Shown in pieces: positions 44,473-54,569 of a DNA stretch of 64,000 nucleotides (position 1 is the stretch's first letter; each line of letters begins with the position of its first letter). A model generated the notes under the pieces. That model did not search any database. It was not told the origin of the DNA and saw nothing but the letters and a program-made list of their open reading frames with translations. The stretch lies in assembly GCA_905182735.1 (NCBI GenBank), contig CAJJCT010000016.1:54818-118817 (forward strand). Direction: 5' to 3'. Position numbers and translations under genes: made by a program. This DNA is from Candidatus Marivariicella framensis. Its GTDB lineage: Bacteria; Bacteroidota; Bacteroidia; Flavobacteriales; Flavobacteriaceae.

Positions 44473-45167
44473 AGTTTTTTGATTTTTATTTCTCTGAACG
44501 AAAGAGAACTGTCGTGATCTTGTAATGCAATAAACCCTTTTTTATACTTTCCATAATCAGGGAACTCTTTCCATTTGCCTCTCTCTTTTCTTTTGTTCCA
44601 ATCTTCAGACCACGGAATAAAAGATAGAACTAATTGTCCATTTAACCAATGTTCAACTTTTGATGGAGTAAAAATAATTTTGGAGCTATTCCATTCTTCT
44701 GCGGGTTTAATCAAATTTTTAGTCTGTTCTGCATCATACATAGCATAATCAGCAGCAGTCTTTTGCCAATTCTCAAGAGAACTATTGTTAACTTCACCCC
44801 ACTTTAAATCATCAATCAATTGATATTCGGGAGAAGCCTCATAGGGTCCATTATACCCTTCTTTAACATGGTAAAGGATGCCGCTATTTCCACCTTTTGA
44901 TATTTTCCATTCTAGATATAACTCAAAGTTTTCAAATTCCTCTTTTACATAAATTATATCCCTTCCCCCCTTATATTCAGACTCTAACCTTCTTTTTGTT
45001 TCAAATGCTAAAACTCCATTTTTAACTATCCAGCCTGGAGGCATTACTTCAGAATTATAGCCTCTCCAACCATCTGTTGTTTTTCCATCAAAGAGGTAAA
45101 TCCATTCACTTTTCTGACTACATGAAATAAAACAAAACATAACAATTACACTTATTAATTTTTTCAT
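44469..45167 (-). CDS. DUF1080 protein, 3-keto-disaccharide hydrolase-like lipoprotein
   Basis: The 232-residue protein has a lipobox FISC and a laminin-G/jelly-roll DUF1080 domain (YLFDGKTTDGWRGY, LEWKISKGGNSGILYHV, GFIALQDHDSSLSFREIKI). DUF1080 members cleave 3-keto-glycosides made by Gfo/Idh enzymes. The start at 45167 (MKKLISVIVM) is chosen over one 39 bases upstream because it gives a proper lipoprotein signal and clears the upstream stop. It is coupled to the downstream oxidoreductase by a 4-bp overlap. Confidence 0.85.
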   Translation of the reverse strand: MKKLISVIVMFCFISCSQKSEWIYLFDGKTTDGWRGYNSEVMPPGWIVKNGVLAFETKRRLESEYKGGRDIIYVKEEFENFELYLEWKISKGGNSGILYHVKEGYNGPYEASPEYQLIDDLKWGEVNNSSLENWQKTAADYAMYDAEQTKNLIKPAEEWNSSKIIFTPSKVEHWLNGQLVLSFIPWSEDWNKRKERGKWKEFPDYGKYKKGFIALQDHDSSLSFREIKIKKL

Positions 45168-45168
45168 T

Positions 45169-47073
45169 TTAGTATATATGTCTTTTAAATGCTTCCATAG
45201 CCTCATACTCAGCCATTCCCAAGCGATTATATTCCTGAGCTGTATTTTTATTCCTTTGCTCAGCTCTTACCCAAAAATCTCTATTATCCTCTCCTTGAAA
45301 CATTACCTTATCTTTTTGAGATTGATGGTATAATATAGCGTTTCTTTTCTGAACCACTTGACTAGGGCTCATAGGAACAGCCATTTCTATTTCATCTATA
45401 TCCCACTCTTGCCATGCGCCTCTGTATAACCATAACCAGCAAGATTTCATAAATGATTGATTTTTAATTTCCCTAAGAGCATCAAATAGAATGTTTAGAC
45501 ACACTCTATGAGTTCCATGAGGGTCAGCCAAATCTCCTGCAGCAAAAATTTGATGAGGTTTAATAGCTTTAATTAAATTAATAGTTATTTCAATATCATT
45601 TTTTGTTGGATCATTCTTTTTTATTTTTCCTGACTCATAAAAAGGAAGGTTCATAAAGTGTAAATTACTCTCAGAAAGACCCAAATATCGAGATGCAGCT
45701 AAACATTCACTTCTTCTTATCGCTCCCTTAAGTTTTAAAATCGATTTAGAATTAATTTTCTTTTGAATTTCTCCTTCTATTTCATCAATAATAATTATTT
45801 CTTTTGAAGATGAATATTTTGCTATCTCAATGAACCTTAAAGCTTCTTCATTTGAAACACCTATATTTCCTGAAGTTTGATAAGCTATATGAACTTCATG
45901 TCCTTGATCCTGAAGACGTTTGATTGTTCCTCCCATAGAAATAACATCATCATCAGGGTGAGGACTAAAAACCAAAACACGTTTTTTAGAAGGATTAGCT
46001 CTTTCAGGACGGTCTGTGTCATCATTGTTGGGTTTACCTCCCGGCCAACCTGTTATAGTTTTTTGAAGCTGATTAAACATCCATATGTTGGTGTCATAAA
46101 CAGAACCACTAGAAGCAACTATACTTGACAGCCCGTTCTCATTATAATCTCTTTGAGTTAATTTTAATATTGATTTACTAGTTTTAGTACTTAACCATGT
46201 TATAGCCTTTTTCCTTAATTCATCAGTCCAAATAAAATCTTTAACTAGCCAAGGAGTTTTATGTTTTATTAATTGAGCACTTGATTCATTATCTAAAATG
46301 AAGGTTGTATTGTTATGTTTCTGAAGAAAACTAGCCGGATAATTAAAATCTATCTCACCTTCTATAGATTTTGATATGACGTTAGATTTTTTGTGACCCC
46401 AAGCTAATAATACAATTCGCTTAGCACTAAGTATAGTCCTAATACCCATAGTAATTGCCCTTTTTGGCACAGACTCAATTCCATTAAAATCTTCAGCAGC
46501 ATCTTGCCTAGTCATAGAGTCAAGACTTACTATTCTTGTACAAGAGTTTTGATTTGATCCTGGCTCGTTAAATCCAATATGAGCAGTTCTGCCTATCCCA
46601 AGTATTTGAAAATCAATCCCACCAAGAGAATTAATCTTTTTTTCATACTTATCACAATAGTTTGAAATATCTTCCTCTAATAATTTTCCTTGTGGAATAT
46701 TGATGTTTCTTTTAACAATATCTATATGAGAAAATAAATGTTGATGCATAAAGCTATGGTAACTTTGTTCATTATTTTTTTCAATTGAAAAATATTCATC
46801 TAAATTAAATGTGATTACTTTTTTAAAACTCAAACCATCCTCTTTATGTAGCCTAACTAATTCTCTATAAACTCCTATAGGTGAGGAGCCGGTAGCAAGT
46901 CCTAAAATAAAATGAGGTTTGGAGCATTTTCTAATTGAGTTCGCTATTTCATTCGCTACCAATTTAGACCCTTGTTCGGCAGAATCAACACAAACATTAT
47001 GTATTTTTTCATACCTAGTAACTTCATCTCTTCCTGGAATTTTATATTCAATAGATTCTAATTCTTTTATCAT
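45169..47073 (-). CDS. nagB: Glucosamine-6-phosphate deaminase fused to LmbE/PIG-L domain
   Basis: The 634-residue protein is the long NagB form of Bacteroidota. Residues about 20-290 are the glucosamine-6-phosphate deaminase/isomerase domain (LGLATGSSPIGVY, VITFNLDEYF, GIGRTAHIGFNEPGS). Residues about 365-600 are an LmbE-type metal-dependent deacetylase domain with FSPHPDDDVISMGG and DPHGTH. It turns glucosamine-6-phosphate into fructose-6-phosphate and ammonia. The second domain may remove N-acetyl groups, which is inference. It heads the DUF1080-oxidoreductase unit. Confidence 0.93.
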   Translation of the reverse strand: MIKELESIEYKIPGRDEVTRYEKIHNVCVDSAEQGSKLVANEIANSIRKCSKPHFILGLATGSSPIGVYRELVRLHKEDGLSFKKVITFNLDEYFSIEKNNEQSYHSFMHQHLFSHIDIVKRNINIPQGKLLEEDISNYCDKYEKKINSLGGIDFQILGIGRTAHIGFNEPGSNQNSCTRIVSLDSMTRQDAAEDFNGIESVPKRAITMGIRTILSAKRIVLLAWGHKKSNVISKSIEGEIDFNYPASFLQKHNNTTFILDNESSAQLIKHKTPWLVKDFIWTDELRKKAITWLSTKTSKSILKLTQRDYNENGLSSIVASSGSVYDTNIWMFNQLQKTITGWPGGKPNNDDTDRPERANPSKKRVLVFSPHPDDDVISMGGTIKRLQDQGHEVHIAYQTSGNIGVSNEEALRFIEIAKYSSSKEIIIIDEIEGEIQKKINSKSILKLKGAIRRSECLAASRYLGLSESNLHFMNLPFYESGKIKKNDPTKNDIEITINLIKAIKPHQIFAAGDLADPHGTHRVCLNILFDALREIKNQSFMKSCWLWLYRGAWQEWDIDEIEMAVPMSPSQVVQKRNAILYHQSQKDKVMFQGEDNRDFWVRAEQRNKNTAQEYNRLGMAEYEAMEAFKRHIY

Positions 47074-47112
47074 TATGATATTTTATTTATCCTACAATTT
47101 GAAAATTGAACA

Positions 47113-47155
47113 CCCTTTGTAGTGGCATTTTTTTTGCTATTACAATTGATAAGGG
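47113..47155. repeat. Nested inverted repeat upstream of nagB
   Basis: CCCTT/AAGGG at the ends encloses GTAGTGGC/GCTATTAC (8 pairs, two of them wobble on plus-strand RNA) around a T-rich loop. On the minus strand the wobbles become A-C mismatches and no T-run follows, so it is not a clear terminator for the small gene. It may be an operator or an antisense RNA element. Evidence is weak. Confidence 0.25.
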
Positions 47156-47210
47156 AAAATGTTTTCATGTGTTTCAAGTTTTATTTGTTTTAAAAAGAAA
47201 CTGAAATCTT

Positions 47211-47339
47211 TTAACTTCCTCTTCCCGTTTTTCTTACCGCAGTTGAACGTTTAGCTACATTACTTTTATTAACGGTCTTTTTATTAGACTGCTTAGAGGT
47301 GTTTTTTTCTAACCTATTTCCGAAGAATTTACTGCTCAT
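47211..47339 (-). CDS. Small basic protein (42 residues), conserved-looking
   Basis: The frame from ATG at 47339 to TAA at 47211 encodes 42 residues beginning MSSKFFGNRLEKN and ending VRKTGRGS, with about 14 Lys/Arg and few hydrophobic residues. I recall similar very short proteins in other Bacteroidota genomes, but the function is unknown. The strong charge suggests nucleic-acid or ribosome contact. It stands alone in the 414-bp gap between nagB and the DUF5916 gene. Confidence 0.6.
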   Translation of the reverse strand: MSSKFFGNRLEKNTSKQSNKKTVNKSNVAKRSTAVRKTGRGS

Positions 47340-47487
47340 AGTATAAAATTTAATTTAAAGGTATAACAAATATAATATGATTTATAAATCATGACAAACT
47401 CTTGATTAAAAAATAATTGAATAAAAAGTTCAATATTTTAGATTTATGTTTTCATATTTGTGGATAAATCTTTAGATAAATTAAAAA

Positions 47488-49698
47488 ATGTATAATTTAT
47501 TTTATAATTGTATTAAGACAATAACTTGTTTTGTTTTTTTATATAATATTCCATTATATGCACAAAAATCAAAACTCACTAATCCCCCTAATTTTAATGC
47601 CTCTTATCTTTCTGCTGAACCTAAGCTTGATGGAAATATAATTACGGATCCCACATGGGCACAGATTGAACCAATCACTAATTTATCTCAAGCTAAACCT
47701 TTTTACGGATCTCCCGCGTCAGAAAAGACTGAAATTAGAATGGCTTTTACAAACAACACACTCTATGTTGGTGTTATATGTTTTGATAAAGATCCTGAAA
47801 AAATAGTAGTTTCTGATTCGAGAAGAGATTCTAATTTAAATGATGATGACAGTTTTCTTTTTATTCTTGACACCTACAATGATCAGCAAAATGGATTTTT
47901 ATTTGGAACAAATTCCATTGGAGTGGAATATGATGCTCAAATTGATAATGAAGGAGAGGGCAATATGCAACAAGGAGGTGTTATTGGAGGTACAAATTTG
48001 AATTGGGATGCTTCATGGGAAGTGAAAACTGAAACAGGGGATTATGGCTGGAGTGCTGAATTTGCGATTCCATTAAGAACTATTCGTTTTGGAAGTGGTA
48101 AAGACAAAACATGGGGTATTAACTTTCAAAGAAATATTAGTAAAACAAGTGAAATTGCTTATTGGGCACAACTTCCTATTGCATTTGAAATAAAGAGACT
48201 CTCACTAGCTGGAAAAATGAATGGGGTTAATTTAAAAAGTCCTAAAAATCTTAAGATTTTTCCATATGCCCTTACACAAAATGTAAATAACAAATCCAAT
48301 AATTCAAAAACAAATAACCAAGAGTATGGTGTTGATCTTAAATACAGTCTTACTCCCGGACTAACTTTAGATATGACATATAATACAGATTTTGCTCAAG
48401 TCGAAGTTGATGAACAACAGGTCAACCTAGACAGATTTAATCTTTTTTTTCCTGAAAAAAGAGCCTTTTTTCTTGAAAATGCAGGACAATTTAGTGTAGG
48501 AAGTCCTGGAGAAGTTGATTTGTTTTTTAGTAGACGTATTGGATTAAGTGAAGATGGCTCTGTAGTTCCAATAATAGGCGGTTCTAGAATTTCTGGAAAA
48601 ATAGGACAAACTAATATTGGTCTTTTAAATATGTTTACAGATGAAGTTAGGTCTGAGGGAATTCTTGAAAACAACTTTACAGTAGCCAGAGTAAATCATG
48701 ATTTTGCCAAAAGCAGATCCTCAATCGGAGGGATATATATAAACAAATCTGAACTAGGAACTCAATCAAATAATTATAATAGAGTTGTTGCTATTGATGG
48801 AAAATGGGGGTTAGGGAAAAAAGCTCAAGTAACAGGATTTCTTTCAAAAAGTTCAAGCCCAGATATAAATAGTGATGATCATGCATTAAATTTCAAAGCT
48901 GAATATGCCTGGGATGGTTGGAGAATTCATGGAGCTTACACAGAGGTTGGTGAAGGGTTCAATCCAGAAGTTGGTTTTTTACTTAGAGATGCATTTAAGA
49001 AACCTGAATTTTTGATTTTTAAACAATGGAGACCTAAAAATACTGGTAATTTTCTTGAAGTTAGACCTCATGTCTCTGGTCATAAATATCTTAATTTCAA
49101 TAATGATTTAATATCTAGTTTTCTTCATGTTGACAATCACTGGGTTTGGAAAAGTGGATTTGAAATACATACTGGGATTAATTTCACAACTGAAGGTGTT
49201 TTAAACGATTTTTCAATTTCAGGAGTAACTGTACCCGTTGGCGAATACAATCATGAAGAGTTTCAACTAATAGTCTTCACTAATAAAAATAAACAAATTT
49301 ATTATTCAACTAGGACCGTAATTGGTGGTTATTACGGAGGTAATAGGTTTTCATCAAGAAATACTATTAATTTTAGATTGGGTAATAAATTTAATTCAGC
49401 TTTAACTATAAATTATAATAAACTAGAACTTCAAAACGGAAATATCAATGCTTTAATAACTGGAGGTAAATTTACTTATTCTTTTACTCCAAGAATATAT
49501 CTCCAAAGTCTTATTCAATATAATAATATTACAAATATAACGTCTGTTAATGCAAGGTTTGGATGGTTGAAAAATGCTAATACTGGACTTTTTGTTGTTT
49601 TAAATCTAATTGAGGATGAAGATTTCATGGATCGTGTAAATAATCAAGTTATTACAATAAAGTATAACTATCAATTTGATGTTTTTAACAGAAAATAA
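47488..49698 (+). CDS. DUF5916 outer-membrane protein with CBM9-like N-terminus
   Basis: The 736-residue protein has a signal peptide ending near LYAQ and an N-terminal CBM9-like domain (about 35-245). That domain includes PKLDGNIITDPTWAQ, TLYVGVICFD, DSFLFILDTYND and GWSAEFAIPLRTIRFG. A DUF5916 beta-barrel follows (VDLKYSLTPGLTLDMTYNTDFAQVE, FFPEKRAFFLENAGQF in part). Its role is unknown. CBM9 kinship suggests sugar binding. It abuts the phosphoribosyltransferase gene with no gap. Confidence 0.88.
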   Translation: MYNLFYNCIKTITCFVFLYNIPLYAQKSKLTNPPNFNASYLSAEPKLDGNIITDPTWAQIEPITNLSQAKPFYGSPASEKTEIRMAFTNNTLYVGVICFDKDPEKIVVSDSRRDSNLNDDDSFLFILDTYNDQQNGFLFGTNSIGVEYDAQIDNEGEGNMQQGGVIGGTNLNWDASWEVKTETGDYGWSAEFAIPLRTIRFGSGKDKTWGINFQRNISKTSEIAYWAQLPIAFEIKRLSLAGKMNGVNLKSPKNLKIFPYALTQNVNNKSNNSKTNNQEYGVDLKYSLTPGLTLDMTYNTDFAQVEVDEQQVNLDRFNLFFPEKRAFFLENAGQFSVGSPGEVDLFFSRRIGLSEDGSVVPIIGGSRISGKIGQTNIGLLNMFTDEVRSEGILENNFTVARVNHDFAKSRSSIGGIYINKSELGTQSNNYNRVVAIDGKWGLGKKAQVTGFLSKSSSPDINSDDHALNFKAEYAWDGWRIHGAYTEVGEGFNPEVGFLLRDAFKKPEFLIFKQWRPKNTGNFLEVRPHVSGHKYLNFNNDLISSFLHVDNHWVWKSGFEIHTGINFTTEGVLNDFSISGVTVPVGEYNHEEFQLIVFTNKNKQIYYSTRTVIGGYYGGNRFSSRNTINFRLGNKFNSALTINYNKLELQNGNINALITGGKFTYSFTPRIYLQSLIQYNNITNITSVNARFGWLKNANTGLFVVLNLIEDEDFMDRVNNQVITIKYNYQFDVFNRK

Positions 49699-50160
49699 AT
49701 GAACGAAAAAAATATCAACTTCAGTATTGAAGATATGCAATTGGCTTTATCGAACATTATAAGGCAGATGCAAAAATCAAAATGGGCACCTAAGGTTATT
49801 TTGAGTATAAATAGAGGAGGGTGTATACCAGGAGTGTATTTATCACATGCCATTAAAGTCCCTCATAAAGTCCTTGATGTTCAGTTAAGAGATAGTGATA
49901 ATAAACCAAATTTAGATGTATTAAAATATTCAATTAACAGATATAAAACTATTTTAATTATTGATGATATAAATGACACTGGAGCTACTTTTAATTTCAT
50001 TAAAAAAAACATAAAGGATATAAATACAGAGGTGCACTATGCAGTTTTGGTTAATAATCTTTCCAGTGATTTTAAAGTAGAATATAAAGGGAAGGTTATT
50101 GATAAATCAAAAACTCCCTCTTGGATAGTCTTCCCTTGGGAAAAAACTAAAGTTTATTGA
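49699..50160 (+). CDS. Type I phosphoribosyltransferase
   Basis: The 153-residue enzyme has the PRPP-binding loop IILIIDDINDTGATF (IDDINDTGAT core) and an upstream VILSINRGGCIPG loop. This layout resembles xanthine-guanine phosphoribosyltransferases (Gpt). It should join a nucleobase to PRPP in the cytoplasm. Its stop overlaps the next gene, a 7-deazaguanine-type transporter, by 4 bp. That hints that the base may be a purine or 7-deazapurine, but the exact base is unknown. Confidence 0.88.
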   Translation: MNEKNINFSIEDMQLALSNIIRQMQKSKWAPKVILSINRGGCIPGVYLSHAIKVPHKVLDVQLRDSDNKPNLDVLKYSINRYKTILIIDDINDTGATFNFIKKNIKDINTEVHYAVLVNNLSSDFKVEYKGKVIDKSKTPSWIVFPWEKTKVY

Positions 50161-50753
50161 ATAAAAATAACCTGAATTTAATCTTGATACTGGTATTACT
50201 TCATATAAGTATAACCACACTATCCAATGCTTTAGTTGCTATTCCACTAACACTGTATGGATATAAAATAACTTGGGCAGCTTTTAGCTTTCCTCTTGTT
50301 GTTGTTGCAACTGATTTAACGGTTAGATTATTAGGGAAATCTATAGCTCGAAAGACTATCACATACGCCTATCCTTTGGCAATTATTTCTTCTGTTTTAA
50401 TTGTTTATATAGAGGGAAACTTACTTTCAGTTGCTTTTAGAATCGGACTAGCTAGTGCTACTGCATATGCTTTTGGTACATTAATAGATATTTATGCTTT
50501 CCAATTTATAAGAGAAAAGTATTCTGCTTGGTGGTTGGCTCCAGCTTTATCAACTGTAATCTCAAATATTATTGATTCTTATACTTTCTTTTTTGCTGCT
50601 TTCTCTGGGTCAGATGATCAATATATGGCTTTGAATTGGTTTGAAATAGCAGGAACTCAGACGATATTAAAAATAATCATTGGTTTAGTTTTCTTTCTCC
50701 CAACATATGGAGTTCTTCTTAACTTTCTTCTAAAGAGAATAGTTAAGAAATGA
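50157..50753 (+). CDS. yhhQ: VUT-family queuosine precursor transporter
   Basis: The 198-residue protein has about six helices and the YhhQ/VUT pattern (SFPLVVVATDLTVRLLGKSIARK in part, SATAYAFGTLIDIYAFQ, STVISNIIDSYTFF). YhhQ imports preQ0/preQ1 for queuosine synthesis. The start chosen is TTG at 50157, overlapping the preceding TGA stop (TTGA). No better ATG lies before the first helix. Its 3' end overlaps the convergent GH109-like gene by 11 bp. Confidence 0.88.
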   Translation: MNKNNLNLILILVLLHISITTLSNALVAIPLTLYGYKITWAAFSFPLVVVATDLTVRLLGKSIARKTITYAYPLAIISSVLIVYIEGNLLSVAFRIGLASATAYAFGTLIDIYAFQFIREKYSAWWLAPALSTVISNIIDSYTFFFAAFSGSDDQYMALNWFEIAGTQTILKIIIGLVFFLPTYGVLLNFLLKRIVKK

Positions 50754-52176
50754 TATCAAGTGGTTTTGTTGTTTTCCAATTTCCTCTTGTAAAGTCAGGA
50801 AAAATTTGAGGTGAACCATCTTCTTTAATTGATTTTGCACTTAATGGAGTTACAGAGCTCCAAAAACATCCCTCATATACATTTTGATCTAATGGAATTC
50901 CTTTTTGTAAGCATTCTACGATTCTTAACAACATAATCCCGTCTGACCCACCGTGATCACTATCCTTAGCCTTTTTATTTAATCTTTTCCAAAAAGGATG
51001 TTCATACTTTTTAATGGTTTCATTTAAATCAGAACCCGACACCCATTTGTGAGATGAATCCGACGCTCCTTTTAAACCTCCATCAATTGCAACTTTGACA
51101 GGATTATTACTTTTATATAAATTATTATGAATATCATGACCGGTTAATATCCCATTAGTACCTTGAATTAAATTAATTCTAGAATATGGTCTAGGACTTG
51201 TCTCGTCCCATTGAATTAAAATAGTTCTTCCAAGATGAGTCTTTATTATTGATGTGTTTAAATCTCCATTTTCAAAACTTAACTTATTCCATTTATGATC
51301 TTTAGGGAAGTTTTTATTAGCATATAGCTCTCTGCCCATTGAAGGAGAGGAATAAGACACAATACTTTTAAAAGTATCTTCAGTTCTTGCTAAATTCATG
51401 TATTGAGCCACTGGCCCCAAGCCGTGTGTAGGATATAAATTTCCTTTACTTTTTGCATAATGATGAGTTCTCCATGATCCAGTACCTCTATTTTCTTCGT
51501 TCATTTGAAATCTCAGATCATGAATATACGCAGCTTCTGCATGCTGAAGATCACCAATGAAGTTTTGTCGAATCATATTTAAAAACATCATTTCAGCTCT
51601 AAAATAATTTACATTTTCAAGCATCATGCAATGTTTTTGAGTTTTTTCAGAAGTATCAATGATCTTCCACATATCTTCTAGGGTATTTGCAATCGGAACC
51701 TCAACAAAAACATGAGCACCTTTTTCCATTGATTTTATTGCCATAGGAGCATGATTATTCCAGTTCGTGGAAATAAAAACCACATCAGGTTTTGTTTCTT
51801 CTAACATCAACTCCCACTTATTTTCTCCTCCCCAATATTTTGATATTTTTTTTACTTTATCTGAATTACTATATTCTTCAAGTCTAGACACAGCCTTGTT
51901 TACATTATCTTCATATAAATCACTAACGGCAACAACTTCTGTTCCAGGAATACCTCCAAAATATTTTAAATGACCACTACCCCTATACCCTACGCCAATA
52001 AAAGCAACTCTAATAACATCTAACTTAGGAGCTGCGAAGTCTCCCATATACCTTCCTTGAGGTGGGGGAATAAGATTATTATCACAAGAACCACTCACCA
52101 AACTTGTCATTCCAAAAGAAGCAGCTGCGGAAAGACCTGATTTTTTTATAAATTTTCGACGACTATAATTTTTCAT
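50743..52176 (-). CDS. GH109-like Gfo/Idh/MocA protein, Tat-exported
   Basis: The 477-residue protein has a twin-arginine signal (SRRKFIKKSG) and a Rossmann domain (AFIGVGYRGSGHLKYF, VFISTNWNNHAPMA, HVFVEVPIANTLE). It shares GSWRTHHYAK, NLYPTHGLGPVAQYMN and the HCMMLENV region with GH109 alpha-N-acetylgalactosaminidases, which use NAD-dependent redox catalysis. It may cleave N-acetylhexosaminides in the periplasm. That fits the nearby NagB-LmbE gene, although it is not in the same operon. Confidence 0.88.
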   Translation of the reverse strand: MKNYSRRKFIKKSGLSAAASFGMTSLVSGSCDNNLIPPPQGRYMGDFAAPKLDVIRVAFIGVGYRGSGHLKYFGGIPGTEVVAVSDLYEDNVNKAVSRLEEYSNSDKVKKISKYWGGENKWELMLEETKPDVVFISTNWNNHAPMAIKSMEKGAHVFVEVPIANTLEDMWKIIDTSEKTQKHCMMLENVNYFRAEMMFLNMIRQNFIGDLQHAEAAYIHDLRFQMNEENRGTGSWRTHHYAKSKGNLYPTHGLGPVAQYMNLARTEDTFKSIVSYSSPSMGRELYANKNFPKDHKWNKLSFENGDLNTSIIKTHLGRTILIQWDETSPRPYSRINLIQGTNGILTGHDIHNNLYKSNNPVKVAIDGGLKGASDSSHKWVSGSDLNETIKKYEHPFWKRLNKKAKDSDHGGSDGIMLLRIVECLQKGIPLDQNVYEGCFWSSVTPLSAKSIKEDGSPQIFPDFTRGNWKTTKPLDIIS

Positions 52177-52192
52177 TTAATTATCATAAGTA

Positions 52193-54460
<2,268 letters not shown>

Positions 54461-54466
54461 TTACTA

Positions 54467-54496
54467 TAAAAGTATTTAAAATCAGTTTATTTTCAA
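54467..54496 (-). promoter_or_regulatory. Candidate katG promoter
   Basis: On the minus strand TTG (54494-54496), a 19-bp spacer and TACTTTTA (54467-54474, one base from TAnnTTTG) fit the Bacteroidota promoter, 42 bp before the katG ATG. No clear OxyR or PerR palindrome was recognised. Confidence 0.45.
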
Positions 54497-54524
54497 TGAA
54501 AGAATCATAGTTTATTCTTATAAT

Positions 54525-54532
54525 TATATTTG
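54525..54532 (+). promoter_or_regulatory. Candidate -7 element for the amidohydrolase operon
   Basis: TATATTTG is a full match to TAnnTTTG. It ends only 4 bp before the first ATG (54537), so transcription would begin at or after that ATG. This supports 54570 as the real start. Confidence 0.45.
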
Positions 54533-54569
54533 TTTTATGAATATATTTATAATACCTAAGAATAAAACC

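Noticed and set aside
54537..54569. Upstream ATG giving an 11-residue longer amidohydrolase.
   Set aside because: The -7 box ends 4 bp before it, so the transcript would lack or barely include it, and the next ATG gives a normal signal peptide.
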